Shown: positions 46,135-55,055 of the stretch, piece after piece
Layout: each line of letters begins with the position of its first letter
Position numbering within the stretch: the stretch's first letter is position 1
Assembly: GCA_944320355.1 (NCBI GenBank)
Contig: CALUHC010000035.1
Span: 191,471-255,470 of the forward strand
Direction of reading: 5' to 3'
DNA from: an uncultured Prevotella sp.
Lineage (GTDB): Bacteria; Bacteroidota; Bacteroidia; Bacteroidales; Bacteroidaceae
DNA: 64,000 bases
Program-made: the position numbers and the translations under genes
Notes under the pieces: generated by a model
Seen by the model: the letters and a program-made list of their open reading frames with translations, nothing else
The model's database searches: none
Told to the model about the DNA's origin: nothing

Positions 46135-47403
46135 ATGGAACTGAAAAGAGTAGTTGTAACGGGACTCGGGGCTGTTACCCCTGTCGGCAACACTCCCGAG
46201 GAGACCTGGAACAACATGGTCAACGGAGTGAGCGGCGCGGCTCCCATTACATTATTTGACGCTTCCAAGTTCAAGACCCAGTTTGCCTGCGAGGTGAAGA
46301 ACCTCAATGTCAACGAATACATAGACCGCAAGGAGGCCCGCAAGATGGATCGCTACACCCAGCTGGCCTTCATCTCTGCCATACAGGCAGTGAAAGACAG
46401 CGGCATGGACTTGGAGAGCGTGGACAAGAACCGCGTCGGGGTGATCTTCGGCGTGGGCATCGGAGGAATAAAGACCTTCGAAGACGAGGTTGGGTACTAC
46501 GGGGCGCACAAGGAAGACGGCCCGAAGTTCAACCCGTTCTTCATCCCCAAGATGATAGCCGACATAGCCGCAGGCCAGATTTCGATACACTTCGGATTCC
46601 ACGGGCCCAACTATGCCACCACATCGGCGTGCGCATCGTCGACCAACGCGCTTGCCGACGCATTCAACCAGCTGCGCCTCGGCAAGGCAGATGTAATCGT
46701 TGCCGGAGGCGCCGAGGCCGCCATCTGCGCCTGCGGCGTTGGCGGATTCAACGCCATGCACGCCCTCTCCACACGCAATGACGACCCCGAGCACGCCTCG
46801 CGCCCCTTCAGCGCCAGCCGCGACGGCTTCATAATGGGCGAGGGAGCAGGCTGCCTCATACTTGAGGAGCTGGAACACGCCAAGGCGCGCGGAGCCAAGA
46901 TTTACGCCGAGATGGTGGGCGAGGGAGCGAGCGCCGACGCATACCACATCACGGCATCCCACCCCGAGGGGCTCGGAGCCAAGCTCGTGATGGAGAACGC
47001 GCTGGCCGACGCCGGGCTGAGACCTGAGGACATAGACTACATCAACGTGCACGGCACATCCACACCCGTGGGCGACGTGTCGGAGGCCAAGGCCATAAAG
47101 CAGGTGTTCGGCGACGCCGCCTACAAGCTGAACATCAGCTCCACCAAGTCGATGACGGGCCACCTGCTCGGCGCGGCAGGCGCCGTGGAGGCCATGGCGA
47201 GCGTGCTCGCAATAAAGAACGACATCGTTCCCCCGACCATCAACCACGAGGAGGGCGACAACGACCCCGACATTGACTACGAGCTTAACTTCACTTTCAA
47301 CAAAGCACAGAAGCGCGTGGTGCGCGCCGCGATGAGCAACACGTTCGGGTTCGGCGGACACAACGCCTGCGTGATATTCAAGAAGTATGACGCTGAGCAA
47401 TAA
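46135..47403 (+). CDS. fabF: Beta-ketoacyl-ACP synthase II
   Basis: FabF condenses malonyl-ACP with acyl-ACP in chain elongation. The 422-residue thiolase-fold enzyme has the Cys-His-His triad: Cys166 (TTSACASSTN), the first His in NVHGTSTPVGD (about 306) and the second in KSMTGHLLGAAGAVE (about 343). The start ELKRVVVTGLGAVTPVG is typical of FabF. It follows acpP by 116 bases, and its last 17 bases overlap the rnc start. Confidence 0.97.
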   Translation: MELKRVVVTGLGAVTPVGNTPEETWNNMVNGVSGAAPITLFDASKFKTQFACEVKNLNVNEYIDRKEARKMDRYTQLAFISAIQAVKDSGMDLESVDKNRVGVIFGVGIGGIKTFEDEVGYYGAHKEDGPKFNPFFIPKMIADIAAGQISIHFGFHGPNYATTSACASSTNALADAFNQLRLGKADVIVAGGAEAAICACGVGGFNAMHALSTRNDDPEHASRPFSASRDGFIMGEGAGCLILEELEHAKARGAKIYAEMVGEGASADAYHITASHPEGLGAKLVMENALADAGLRPEDIDYINVHGTSTPVGDVSEAKAIKQVFGDAAYKLNISSTKSMTGHLLGAAGAVEAMASVLAIKNDIVPPTINHEEGDNDPDIDYELNFTFNKAQKRVVRAAMSNTFGFGGHNACVIFKKYDAEQ

Positions 47404-48445
47404 CTTGATAGACAGAATAAAGCTCCCTTTCCGCAAGGACAAGGAGCTTTTTTCTTCGCTCTACGCCATATTGGGCTTCTATCCGCGCCACATTGAGTAC
47501 TACAAGCTCGCGCTCATGCACAAGAGCGTGTCCAAGCGCAACGCCAAGGGCAAGCCGCTGAACAACGAGAGGCTTGAGTTCCTGGGCGACGCGATACTCG
47601 ACGCCGTGGTGGGAGACATCGTCTACCGCCACTTCGAGGGCAAGCGCGAGGGCTTCCTGACCAACACGAGGAGCAAGCTCGTGCAGCGCGAGACGCTGAA
47701 CCGCCTCGCCCAGGAGATGGGCATCGACCAGCTCATACTCACGTCGACGCGCTCCTGCTCGCACAACAGCTACATGGGGGGCAACGCCTTCGAGGCTCTC
47801 GTGGGCGCGATATACCTCGACCGGGGCTACAACTCGTGCATGAGGTTCATGCAGAGGCGCATACTGTCGCAACTGATAAATATAGACAAGGTGGCATACA
47901 AGGAGGTGAACTTCAAGAGCAAGCTCATAGAGTGGAGCCAGAAGAACCGCGTCAAGCTCGAATTCGCCCTCGCGAGCCAGGGCAAGGAGGAGAAAGGCAG
48001 CCCCGTGTTCGTGTACAAGGCCGTGCTTGAGGGCCTTGAGGCCGGCACAGGCAAGGGTTACTCAAAGAAAGAAAGCCAGCAGCTGGCGTCGAAGGAGGCA
48101 CTGCAGAAACTCCGACGCGAGCCGCAATTCATCGACGCCGTGTTCGCCGCCAAGGGCAACAGGACAAAGATGGAGGAGGAACCGGTGTCGAACGTGCCGT
48201 CCACAGAGGTGAAGGACGACTTCATAATACCCCGGAACACCGCGCCGCAACCAAGGCGCGAGACCCGCGCCAAGGAGAACTGGCGGGAGGACATGAAGCA
48301 ACCCGAGACGAAGAAACAGGCAGAGGAAAAGGCAGGCGACGACGAGTTCGACCTGTCGGACATCACGGCCACGCCAAAGGAAATGTCGAAAGAAGACATA
48401 ATAGCCATGGCCGAGGCAGCCGCATTTGCCGGGAACGAAAGCTGA
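47387..48445 (+). CDS. rnc: Ribonuclease III with C-terminal extension
   Basis: RNase III cleaves double-stranded RNA such as rRNA precursors. The 352-residue product has the signature NERLEFLGDAILD (60-72, with Glu64 and Asp68 as metal ligands), a second catalytic segment NAFEALVGAIYLDRG and a dsRNA-binding domain (about 185-255, GKGYSKKESQQLASKEAL). The last 95 or so residues are a charged, low-complexity tail (ETKKQAEEKAGDDEFDLSD) absent from E. coli RNase III (226 residues). It overlaps fabF by 17 bases. Confidence 0.93.
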   Translation: MTLSNNLIDRIKLPFRKDKELFSSLYAILGFYPRHIEYYKLALMHKSVSKRNAKGKPLNNERLEFLGDAILDAVVGDIVYRHFEGKREGFLTNTRSKLVQRETLNRLAQEMGIDQLILTSTRSCSHNSYMGGNAFEALVGAIYLDRGYNSCMRFMQRRILSQLINIDKVAYKEVNFKSKLIEWSQKNRVKLEFALASQGKEEKGSPVFVYKAVLEGLEAGTGKGYSKKESQQLASKEALQKLRREPQFIDAVFAAKGNRTKMEEEPVSNVPSTEVKDDFIIPRNTAPQPRRETRAKENWREDMKQPETKKQAEEKAGDDEFDLSDITATPKEMSKEDIIAMAEAAAFAGNES

Positions 48446-48519
48446 CGCGCAGCCGGAACCCAGCCGCCGGAACCAAAACAGGCAGGCTGCGGGACACAGG
48501 CGTGAACGCACGCACTAAC

Positions 48520-48642
48520 ACATTGTAAATCAACGACATACATATTGCTTTGCGAAACGTGCCGTTTCGCCCTCTGAAACGACCCGTTTCAGGCGGCGAA
48601 ACGGCACGTTTCGCGTCATAAAACGGCACGTTTCGCAAAGCC
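48520..48642 (+). repeat. Palindrome-array element, copy B4
   Basis: ATTGTAAATCAACGAC leads into palindromes starting at 48554, 48576, 48598 and 48620. This is the cleanest array, with the 15-plus-7 spacing kept exactly. It lies between convergent rnc and the MATE gene. Confidence 0.85.
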
Positions 48643-48727
48643 GAACACAAAGCACCGGTTTCCGATGCGCCCCCGCAGACCGGACAACCGCCAGCCGACC
48701 ACCTCACGCCGGCATAGCCGTCACCGC

Positions 48728-50101
48728 TCAACGAGGCGCGCCGGCCGCCACCCTCGCCGCCTCCTCCCTGCGCCGCAGGTGGCGGTAGAGCAGCACCATG
48801 CATGGCACGAGAAACACATCGGCGGCCACCCAAGCCACAGGGTCGCCGTAGCACACGCCGAGAAACGCCAGCGCAGGCACCAGCCAGAGGCTCACCCCGC
48901 AGCGCGCCACCATCTCCATCACGCCCGAGAGCATGGACAGCGAGCTGTAGCCCAGGCCCTGGATGCTGTAGCGCAGCACCGTGAGCAGCCCCAGGGCGGG
49001 ATAGAAGTAGTTGGATATGCGCATATACATGGCGGCGTTGCTGATGATTTCCGTCTCGCCGGCACTGACGAACAGCATCATCATCTCCTCGGCGAAAGGC
49101 AGTATCAGGGCCAGCGTGATGAGGAAATACACGGCCGTTATCTTCATGGCCGAGCGCACCCCGAGCGCCACCCGGGCCACCTTGTGCGCCCCGATGTTCT
49201 GCCCGCAGTATGTGGCCATGGCCACGCCGATGTTCTCGAAGACGCAGGTGAAGAGGTACTTGACGCGCATCGAGGCCGTGAAGGCGGCCACATATACCGT
49301 GCCGAGGGCGTTGTTGGCACTCTGCAGCATGATGCTGCCAATGGCCGTTATGGAGAACTGCAGCCCCATGGGCAGCCCGCTGGCCAGCAGCGTGGCGGCC
49401 TTCTTGTGGTCGTAGGCGCGCTCGTCGGCACGGGGGATGAGCACGTCCATCTTGCGCTTTATGTATGTGTAGCACATATATCCCGACGCGGCCTGCGACA
49501 GCATCGTGGCCAGGCCCACGCCCTCCACGCCGAGCCGCATCCCGATGATGAACAGGAAGTCGAGCAGGATGTTCACAATCGACGAGAAGATGAGGAAGTA
49601 GAATGGCTGCTTGGAGTTGCCCAGGGCGCGAATGAAGCCAGCCAGCAGGTTGTAGGTGATGGTGAACGGTATGGCCGCGAACTGCAATATAAGAAAGGTG
49701 TAGGCATCGCCGAAAATCTCTTTCGGCGTGTTCACCATCCGCAATATGGGCGAGCAGAGGGCGCAGGTGGCCATGGTTATCACCACGGCGATGACCGCCG
49801 CTATGCGCACGGCGTTGGCAACGTAGCGGCGCATGGCCGCAAAGTCCTTGGCACCGAAGGCCTGCGCCACAGGAATGGCGAAGCCGCTGCACGCCCCGTT
49901 GCAGAATCCCATGATGAGGAACATTATCGACGCCGACGCGCCCACGGCCGCAAGGGCTCCCACACCCACAAAGCGGCCCACAATGGCAGCGTCGATTATG
50001 AGGTACATCTGCTGCAGGATGTAGCCGCACACCAGCGGAACAGCAAACTTGAGTATGTCGCGCGTGGGCGACCCCGTGGTCATGTCATTGATGTTAGCCA
50101 T
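48728..50101 (-). CDS. MATE family efflux transporter
   Basis: The 457-residue inner-membrane protein has about 12 membrane segments in two similar halves. The opening SPTRDILKFAVPLVCGYILQ, then YLIIDAAIVGRFVGVGALAAVG and GFIRALGNSKQPFYFLIFSS, are typical of the DinF/NorM-like MATE branch. Such proteins export drugs or metabolites by cation antiport; the substrate is unknown. Its promoter lies 26 bases upstream. The C-terminus RRREEAARVAAGAPR is cytoplasmic. Confidence 0.93.
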   Translation of the reverse strand: MANINDMTTGSPTRDILKFAVPLVCGYILQQMYLIIDAAIVGRFVGVGALAAVGASASIMFLIMGFCNGACSGFAIPVAQAFGAKDFAAMRRYVANAVRIAAVIAVVITMATCALCSPILRMVNTPKEIFGDAYTFLILQFAAIPFTITYNLLAGFIRALGNSKQPFYFLIFSSIVNILLDFLFIIGMRLGVEGVGLATMLSQAASGYMCYTYIKRKMDVLIPRADERAYDHKKAATLLASGLPMGLQFSITAIGSIMLQSANNALGTVYVAAFTASMRVKYLFTCVFENIGVAMATYCGQNIGAHKVARVALGVRSAMKITAVYFLITLALILPFAEEMMMLFVSAGETEIISNAAMYMRISNYFYPALGLLTVLRYSIQGLGYSSLSMLSGVMEMVARCGVSLWLVPALAFLGVCYGDPVAWVAADVFLVPCMVLLYRHLRRREEAARVAAGAPR

Positions 50102-50126
50102 AGCTTCCGTTATCCTAAAAACCGCG

Positions 50127-50134
50127 CAAAGTTA
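50127..50134 (-). promoter_or_regulatory. MATE gene promoter, minus-7 box
   Basis: TAACTTTG on the minus strand. It gives a short leader of about 20 nt. Confidence 0.65.
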
Positions 50135-50185
50135 CTTCCTTTTGCCGAAGCTGGCCGCCTGCCGCGCGTTAAAGATGTTGAAAGA

Positions 50186-50217
50186 AAAACCATCGCCTGC
50201 AGGCAGGCGATGGTTTT
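50186..50217 (-). terminator. Terminator of the GT2-deacetylase operon
   Basis: AAAACCATCGCCTG (50186-50199) and CAGGCGATGGTTTT (50204-50217) form a perfect 14-bp stem with a 4-base loop. On the minus strand TTTTTCTTTC follows. Confidence 0.85.
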
Positions 50218-50410
50218 CGGGAGACAGGAGGCGGGAGACAGGAGTGCAGACGATAGCTTTGTAGTCAGGAGTTCAGTAGTTGCAGGAGTTCAGACAATAG
50301 CCTTTTGCGCAACTCTGCCACATTGCTTCCACTCGCTTTTTACCTTTTTACTTCTTTACCTTTTTACCTTTACTATTGGTTTTTTTACCTTTTCACCATT
50401 CTGCTTTTTT
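50218..50410. repeat. Purine-rich tail words after the GT2 gene
   Basis: Plus strand: GGGAGACAGGAGGCGGGAGA, then AGACGATAGCTTTG and CAGACAATAGCC (50246-50303). From 50335 on, read on the minus strand, AAAGGTAAAAAGGTAAAGAA words lead back to the GT2 stop and contribute its last codons. Confidence 0.65.
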
Positions 50411-51379
50411 ACCTTTAAAGGGGCTGGGGTTGGTTTCTCCGAGCAGCGACTCCTTGATATTGTACAACGGACGGCGCTTCACCTCGGTGTAAATCTTGCC
50501 GATGTACGCACCGACAACGCCGATGGAGATGAGCACCATGCCGCCAACGAACCACACACTGAGTATCAGCGACGACCAGCCCGGCACCGCCGTGCCTGCC
50601 ACAAGGGCATGGATGACATATATGCCTATGGCCAGACTGATGAGCAGGAAGGCCAGTCCGAGGTAGATGATGTAGTAGATTGGCTTGACGGAAAACGACG
50701 TGATGCCGTCCAAGGCGAGCGATAGCATACGGCCGAGCGTGTACTTGGAGTGGCCGGCCTGCCGCTCGCTGATCACGTCATCGACCGTGGCCGTGTCGAG
50801 ACCGATGAGTGGTATGAGGCCGCGCAGGTAGAGGTTGCGCTCCTGGTAGCCCGCCAGCATGTCAAGGGCGCGGCGGCTCATCAGGCGGAAGTCGGCGTGA
50901 TTGTATATGCTCTCCACGCCCATCTTGGCCTGCAGGCGGTAGAAGGCCGTGGCCGAGAGCCGCTTCAGCAGCGGGTCGGCGGTGCGTTTCACCTTCACGC
51001 CATACACTATGTCGCGCCCGGACTCGCACTCGCTGACCATCTGCGGTATGGCCGCGAGGTCGTCTTGCAGGTCGGCGTCGATGGTGATCACCGCGTCTGC
51101 CCTGTCCTTGGCGGCCATCATGCCCGCCATTATGGCGTTCTGGTGGCCCACGTTGCGCGCCAGGCACAGCCCGCACACGCGGCTGTCGTCAGCGTGCAGG
51201 CGGCGTATTATCTCCCATGTGCGGTCGCGGCTGCCGTCGTTTACAAAGAGAATGAAGCTGTCCGCGGACAGCTTCCCCTCGGCGGCCATGCCGCCGAGCA
51301 GGCCGAGCAGGCGGCGCGCCGATGCCTCCAGCACCTCTTCCTCGTTGTAACAGGGCGAAACTATGGCTAACTTTATCAT
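50393..51379 (-). CDS. Family 2 glycosyltransferase (GtrB/DPM-like)
   Basis: The 328-residue enzyme has an N-terminal GT-A domain (AIVSPCYNEEEVLEAS; DGSRDRTWEII; metal site IDADLQDDL) and two C-terminal membrane segments (about 230-300). This is the polyprenyl-phosphate glycosyltransferase layout: it would load a sugar onto undecaprenyl phosphate at the inner membrane. It overlaps the deacetylase gene by 4 bases, so the pair is coupled. Its last residues (KGKKAEW) are encoded by AAAGGTAAAAAAGC repeat words. Confidence 0.92.
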   Translation of the reverse strand: MIKLAIVSPCYNEEEVLEASARRLLGLLGGMAAEGKLSADSFILFVNDGSRDRTWEIIRRLHADDSRVCGLCLARNVGHQNAIMAGMMAAKDRADAVITIDADLQDDLAAIPQMVSECESGRDIVYGVKVKRTADPLLKRLSATAFYRLQAKMGVESIYNHADFRLMSRRALDMLAGYQERNLYLRGLIPLIGLDTATVDDVISERQAGHSKYTLGRMLSLALDGITSFSVKPIYYIIYLGLAFLLISLAIGIYVIHALVAGTAVPGWSSLILSVWFVGGMVLISIGVVGAYIGKIYTEVKRRPLYNIKESLLGETNPSPFKGKKAEW

Positions 51380-52161
51380 CTTTTGCTCCGGTTTATGTCT
51401 GCAAACTCAGTGAAAGTGACGAAGGGCTGCCCCATTGACTTGAGCATCTTGATGAGCCGGTCGAGACGGCCCACCATGTCCATGCCGCTATGGTTGCGGA
51501 TGATGAAGGGCATACGGAACTCCGGGTGCTCGCGCAGCTCGTAGAACTCCCACGGGTGGAAATAGGTCACGAAGTAGCCGTCGTGCCTCACGACGCGGCG
51601 CACCAGGGCGTGGTAGAGCCGCTCCGGCAGGTTGTGAAGCGCGAGCCAGAACAGCGGGAAGCGCAGCAGCGGGGTGACCGAGGCAGGTATCTGCATCACG
51701 CCGCCACGCATGAACCATGTGCGCGGAGCGCTGAGGTGCATGTATCGGCCGGGGATGAAGGCTGGGTTGAGCGACGAGTTGTAGCGGTAGCCCGCGCGTT
51801 CTATCTCGCTGTCGCTCACGGGGAACATCCTCGGCTGGCGGTATCCGTAGACGGCGCGCCCCGTGACGCGCTCCACTATCTGCTTCGACCGCTCCACGTC
51901 CGACGGCTCCGGCCGCCAGTGGTCCACGCCGTGGCAGGCCACCTCGTGCCCCTCGGCCACTATGCGGGCCATCACCTCGGGGGCGCGCTCGGCGAAGTTG
52001 CCCGTGCAGAAGAACGTGGCCCGCACGCCGTTCTGCCTCAGGCAGTCGAGGATACGGTTCGTGCCGACGACGGAAACCTTCATCCCGTCGTCCAACGAGA
52101 AGTCAACGCCGTGCTCGCGCGGCACGTCGAACTCCTCGGTATCAAAGCTAAGCAGTATCAT
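51376..52161 (-). CDS. Polysaccharide deacetylase family protein
   Basis: The 261-residue protein has the NodB-type carbohydrate esterase fold. The motif SFDTEEFD (catalytic Asp and metal Asp) is at the start, and HEVACHGVDHW supplies the metal histidines. YFHPWEF near the end is the usual late motif. No signal peptide is evident, so it is probably cytoplasmic and acts on a lipid-linked sugar made with the coupled GT2. I chose the ATG at 52159-52161, which starts the domain directly. Confidence 0.88.
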   Translation of the reverse strand: MILLSFDTEEFDVPREHGVDFSLDDGMKVSVVGTNRILDCLRQNGVRATFFCTGNFAERAPEVMARIVAEGHEVACHGVDHWRPEPSDVERSKQIVERVTGRAVYGYRQPRMFPVSDSEIERAGYRYNSSLNPAFIPGRYMHLSAPRTWFMRGGVMQIPASVTPLLRFPLFWLALHNLPERLYHALVRRVVRHDGYFVTYFHPWEFYELREHPEFRMPFIIRNHSGMDMVGRLDRLIKMLKSMGQPFVTFTEFADINRSKR

Positions 52162-52196
52162 TGCTATCTCTATTGTAAACCAACTAAATAACGATG

Positions 52197-52204
52197 CAAA
52201 GATA
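52197..52204 (-). promoter_or_regulatory. Deacetylase-GT2 promoter, minus-7 box
   Basis: TATCTTTG on the minus strand followed by C. Confidence 0.65.
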
Positions 52205-52246
52205 CAAAAATATTTCCTATTGCCGCTTTGTGCCAAAATTTATTAG

Positions 52247-52254
52247 TACCTTTG
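52247..52254 (+). promoter_or_regulatory. glf promoter, minus-7 box
   Basis: TACCTTTG, 43 bases from the divergent minus-strand box. The two transcription units share one short control region. Confidence 0.65.
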
Positions 52255-52359
52255 TCCGCAATACCCCTGCAACATAAAGCAAAAGCATATCAAAAAAAAC
52301 GGCCAACGGCCAATTGGAGGGTTACATTCACACTGCAAACAAAACGATTACGGCAACCT

Positions 52360-53493
52360 ATGGCAGAAAACAAGTACGACTATCTCATAGTGGGCGCGGG
52401 TCTGTTCGGCTCGATGTTCGCCTGCAAGGCGCACCGGGCGGGCCGCCGGTGCCTCGTGATAGACCGCCGCGACCACACGGGCGGCAACCTGTATTGCGAG
52501 CACGTGGAAGGCATCAACGTGCATAAGTACGGGGCGCACATATTCCACACGTCGAACAAAGAGGTGTGGCGGTTCGTCAACTCGATAGTGGAGTTCAACC
52601 GATATACCAACTCGCCCGTGGCCAACTACAAGGGACAGCTGTACAACCTGCCGTTCAACATGAACACGTTCTACCAGATGTGGGGCGCGGCCACGCCCGC
52701 CGAGGCCGCCGCCGAGATAGAGCGGCAGCGCGCCGAGGCCGTGGACGCGCTGCGCCGCGCGGGCATCGGCGAGCCGCGCAACGTGGAGGAGCAGGCACTC
52801 TGCCTCGTGGGCCGCGACATCTACGAGCGGCTCATCAAGGGATACACCGAGAAGCAGTGGGGCAGGCCGTGCACAGAGCTGCCCGCCTTCATCATAAAGA
52901 GGCTGCCGGTGAGGCTGGTCTTCGACAACAACTACTTCAACGACCGCTACCAGGGCATACCTATCGGGGGCTACAACCGCCTCATCGAGGGCCTGCTCGA
53001 CGGCACGGAGGTGGTCACGGGGGCCGACTTCCTGGCCGACCGCGCGCACTGGGAGGCACAGGCCCGCCGCATCGTGTTCACCGGATGCATAGACGAGTAC
53101 TATGGTTACCGCCTCGGGCGGCTCGAATACCGCACGGTGAGCTTCGAGCACGAGGTCATGGACACGCCCAACCACCAGGGCAACGCCGTGGTGAACTACA
53201 CCGAGCGCAGCGTGCCATACACGCGGGTGATAGAGCACAAGCACTTCGAGATGTTCGGCGACGAGGTATATCGCTGCCCCAAGACCGTGATATCGCGCGA
53301 GTACTCCACCGAGTGGCGCGACGGCATGGAGCCATACTATCCCATAAACAACGCGCGCAACACCGCCCTATACCTTAAATATAAGGCGCTGGCCGACGCG
53401 GAGCCGCGCGTCATCTTCGGCGGACGGCTGGCCGAATACCGCTATTACGACATGGCGCCGATAGTGGAGCGCGTGCTCGCCATGGACGTGTGA
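52360..53493 (+). CDS. glf: UDP-galactopyranose mutase
   Basis: Glf interconverts UDP-galactopyranose and UDP-galactofuranose with reduced FAD, supplying galactofuranose for surface glycans. The 377-residue protein starts with the FAD-binding motif YLIVGAGLFGSMFA. It has the family segments GGNLYCEHVEGINVHKYGAH, FHTSNKEVWRFVN, IKGYTEKQWGRPC and PYYPINNARNTALYLKY. Both tyrosine/arginine active-site regions are therefore present. It is divergent from the deacetylase-GT2 pair and followed by another GT2. Confidence 0.96.
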   Translation: MAENKYDYLIVGAGLFGSMFACKAHRAGRRCLVIDRRDHTGGNLYCEHVEGINVHKYGAHIFHTSNKEVWRFVNSIVEFNRYTNSPVANYKGQLYNLPFNMNTFYQMWGAATPAEAAAEIERQRAEAVDALRRAGIGEPRNVEEQALCLVGRDIYERLIKGYTEKQWGRPCTELPAFIIKRLPVRLVFDNNYFNDRYQGIPIGGYNRLIEGLLDGTEVVTGADFLADRAHWEAQARRIVFTGCIDEYYGYRLGRLEYRTVSFEHEVMDTPNHQGNAVVNYTERSVPYTRVIEHKHFEMFGDEVYRCPKTVISREYSTEWRDGMEPYYPINNARNTALYLKYKALADAEPRVIFGGRLAEYRYYDMAPIVERVLAMDV

Positions 53494-53531
53494 CGGCGCC
53501 GCCGCAGGCACCATTGAAGACACTCCGGCAC

Positions 53532-53675
53532 GTATCAAAAAACAAAGCCTGCCGTTTGGCCGTGCAAAACGTGCCGTTTCGCGCTCCAAAACGGCACGTT
53601 CCATCGCCCGAAACGACCCGTTTCAGAGGCCAAAACGGCACGTTTTGCAACCCCACTGATTATCAATGACTTACG
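53532..53675 (-). repeat. Type B palindrome-array element, copy B5
   Basis: Reading the plus strand, CAAAAAACAAAGCCTGCCG is the reverse of the GGCAGGCTTTG end module of B1 and B6. Palindromes start at 53544, 53566, 53588, 53610 and 53632. It closes with GCAACCCCACTGATTATCAA. Confidence 0.85.
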
Positions 53676-53801
53676 GAGGCGGCGCAAGGCGCGCTGCGCC
53701 GGTCAAAAAACAAAGTTCCCAAAACGCACCCGCACGCCCGGGCCACTGCCGGAAAGGCCGGCCGGCGGCGCGGGCGCAGGCACAAAACCAGCAGAAAGAA
53801 A

Positions 53802-54824
53802 ATGACGAACGAGAGAGTGGTAACCATCGTTGTGCCGTCGTACAACATGGAAGGATACATACGCAAGAACCTCGACTCACTCATGGCCGCCCGCAACATT
53901 GGCCGCGCCGAGGTGATAGTGGTCAACGACGGCAGCACCGACCGCACGTCGGCCATAGCCCACGAGTACCAAGAGCGGATGCCCGGCGTGGTCCGCGTGA
54001 TAGACAAGCCCAACGGGCACTATGGCTCGTGCATCAACGCCGCGCTGCGCGAGGCGCGGGGACGGTACTTCAGGATACTCGACGCTGACGACTGGATGGA
54101 CAGCGCGGCGCTCGAGGAGTTCATAGACAAGCTCGGAGACGCCCCGGCCGACCTCGTGGTCACGCTACGCGTGGAGGTGAAGACGGGCAGCGACGGGCGG
54201 CAGAAGCAGACCTGCCAGCCGTTGAAAGACATGGAGTACGGGCATACATACGACGCCACGCAGTTCGAGTTCAAGGCCCACTCCGAGCACGTGGAGTTCA
54301 ACATGCACAGCATGACCTACCGCACTGACGTGCTCCGGGCCATCGGCCTCAGCCTGCCCTGCGGCATCTGCTACACCGACCTGCTGTACTGCTTCATGCC
54401 GCTCGACCGCATAGCCACGCTCGTGGCCTACGACCTGCGCCTGTACCACTACCTGACCACGCGCCCCGACAGCAGCACCAGCCGCCGCTCAATGCGCCGC
54501 AACATGACGCACATGGCCCAAGTGCTCGCCCTGATGCTCGCCCACATGGAGCGCAACCCCGCCCCCACGGCGGCCATACGGGCCAACCAGCTGCGCTTCG
54601 TCACCGAAGCCACGGGGATGCTGCTCAGCTGCCTGAGGGAGCAATGGCACGTTGGGCGCAAGGAGTACGCCACGCTCGCGGACATACAGGCCGGATGGAA
54701 ACGGCAGGGAGTGACCGAAAGACTCTTCCACAAGTACTACTTCAGGCCGTGGATGGCCACCGGCTCGCGCCTCGCGCTCAACCTCTCGCTCGCCCTCTGG
54801 CACATACTGCACCCACTGAAATAA
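53802..54824 (+). CDS. Family 2 glycosyltransferase
   Basis: The 340-residue protein has the GT-A fold: VTIVVPSYNMEGYIRKNLDS, VIVVNDGSTDRTSAIA and the metal site RILDADDWMD. There is no membrane segment, so it is a soluble or peripheral transferase. Context (glf upstream, DUF4254 and GT9 downstream) suggests it builds a surface glycan or lipooligosaccharide core, perhaps using UDP-galactofuranose. The sugar specificity is inference. The start is the ATG at 53802. Confidence 0.9.
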   Translation: MTNERVVTIVVPSYNMEGYIRKNLDSLMAARNIGRAEVIVVNDGSTDRTSAIAHEYQERMPGVVRVIDKPNGHYGSCINAALREARGRYFRILDADDWMDSAALEEFIDKLGDAPADLVVTLRVEVKTGSDGRQKQTCQPLKDMEYGHTYDATQFEFKAHSEHVEFNMHSMTYRTDVLRAIGLSLPCGICYTDLLYCFMPLDRIATLVAYDLRLYHYLTTRPDSSTSRRSMRRNMTHMAQVLALMLAHMERNPAPTAAIRANQLRFVTEATGMLLSCLREQWHVGRKEYATLADIQAGWKRQGVTERLFHKYYFRPWMATGSRLALNLSLALWHILHPLK

Positions 54825-54922
54825 GCACACCGCGGCCGCACAAGCCGCCCGGATTAACTGCAAAATGATTGCACAGGGCAGAAAAAATCCGCCCAACCGT
54901 TGGCCAATCGAAAAAGTTTGCT

Positions 54923-54930
54923 TAGATTTG
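54923..54930 (+). promoter_or_regulatory. DUF4254-GT9 promoter, minus-7 box
   Basis: TAGATTTG followed by C. Confidence 0.55.
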
Positions 54931-55055
54931 CAATATGATATGCCGCGCGCGGTAAACAAAGGACAAGTTCCATTTCCGCCCGCGCGCGGCATCGACACAC
55001 AGCAAAAGACAAACAAGAATGCCGCCCGGCGGCACAAAAATAAACCAACAAGGAG

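Noticed and set aside
48554-48634. parS or other known ParB/Noc sites
   Set aside because: parS has GTTTC on the outside and GAAAC on the other side with a 4-base centre; here the arm order is reversed and sites come in tandem arrays outside the origin region. Similarity is superficial.
53411-53656. Small peptides encoded across palindrome arrays (for example at 20542, 42575, 53411)
   Set aside because: They arise because AAACG-N3-CGTTT units translate to similar words in several frames; frames differ between copies and contain stops in others.
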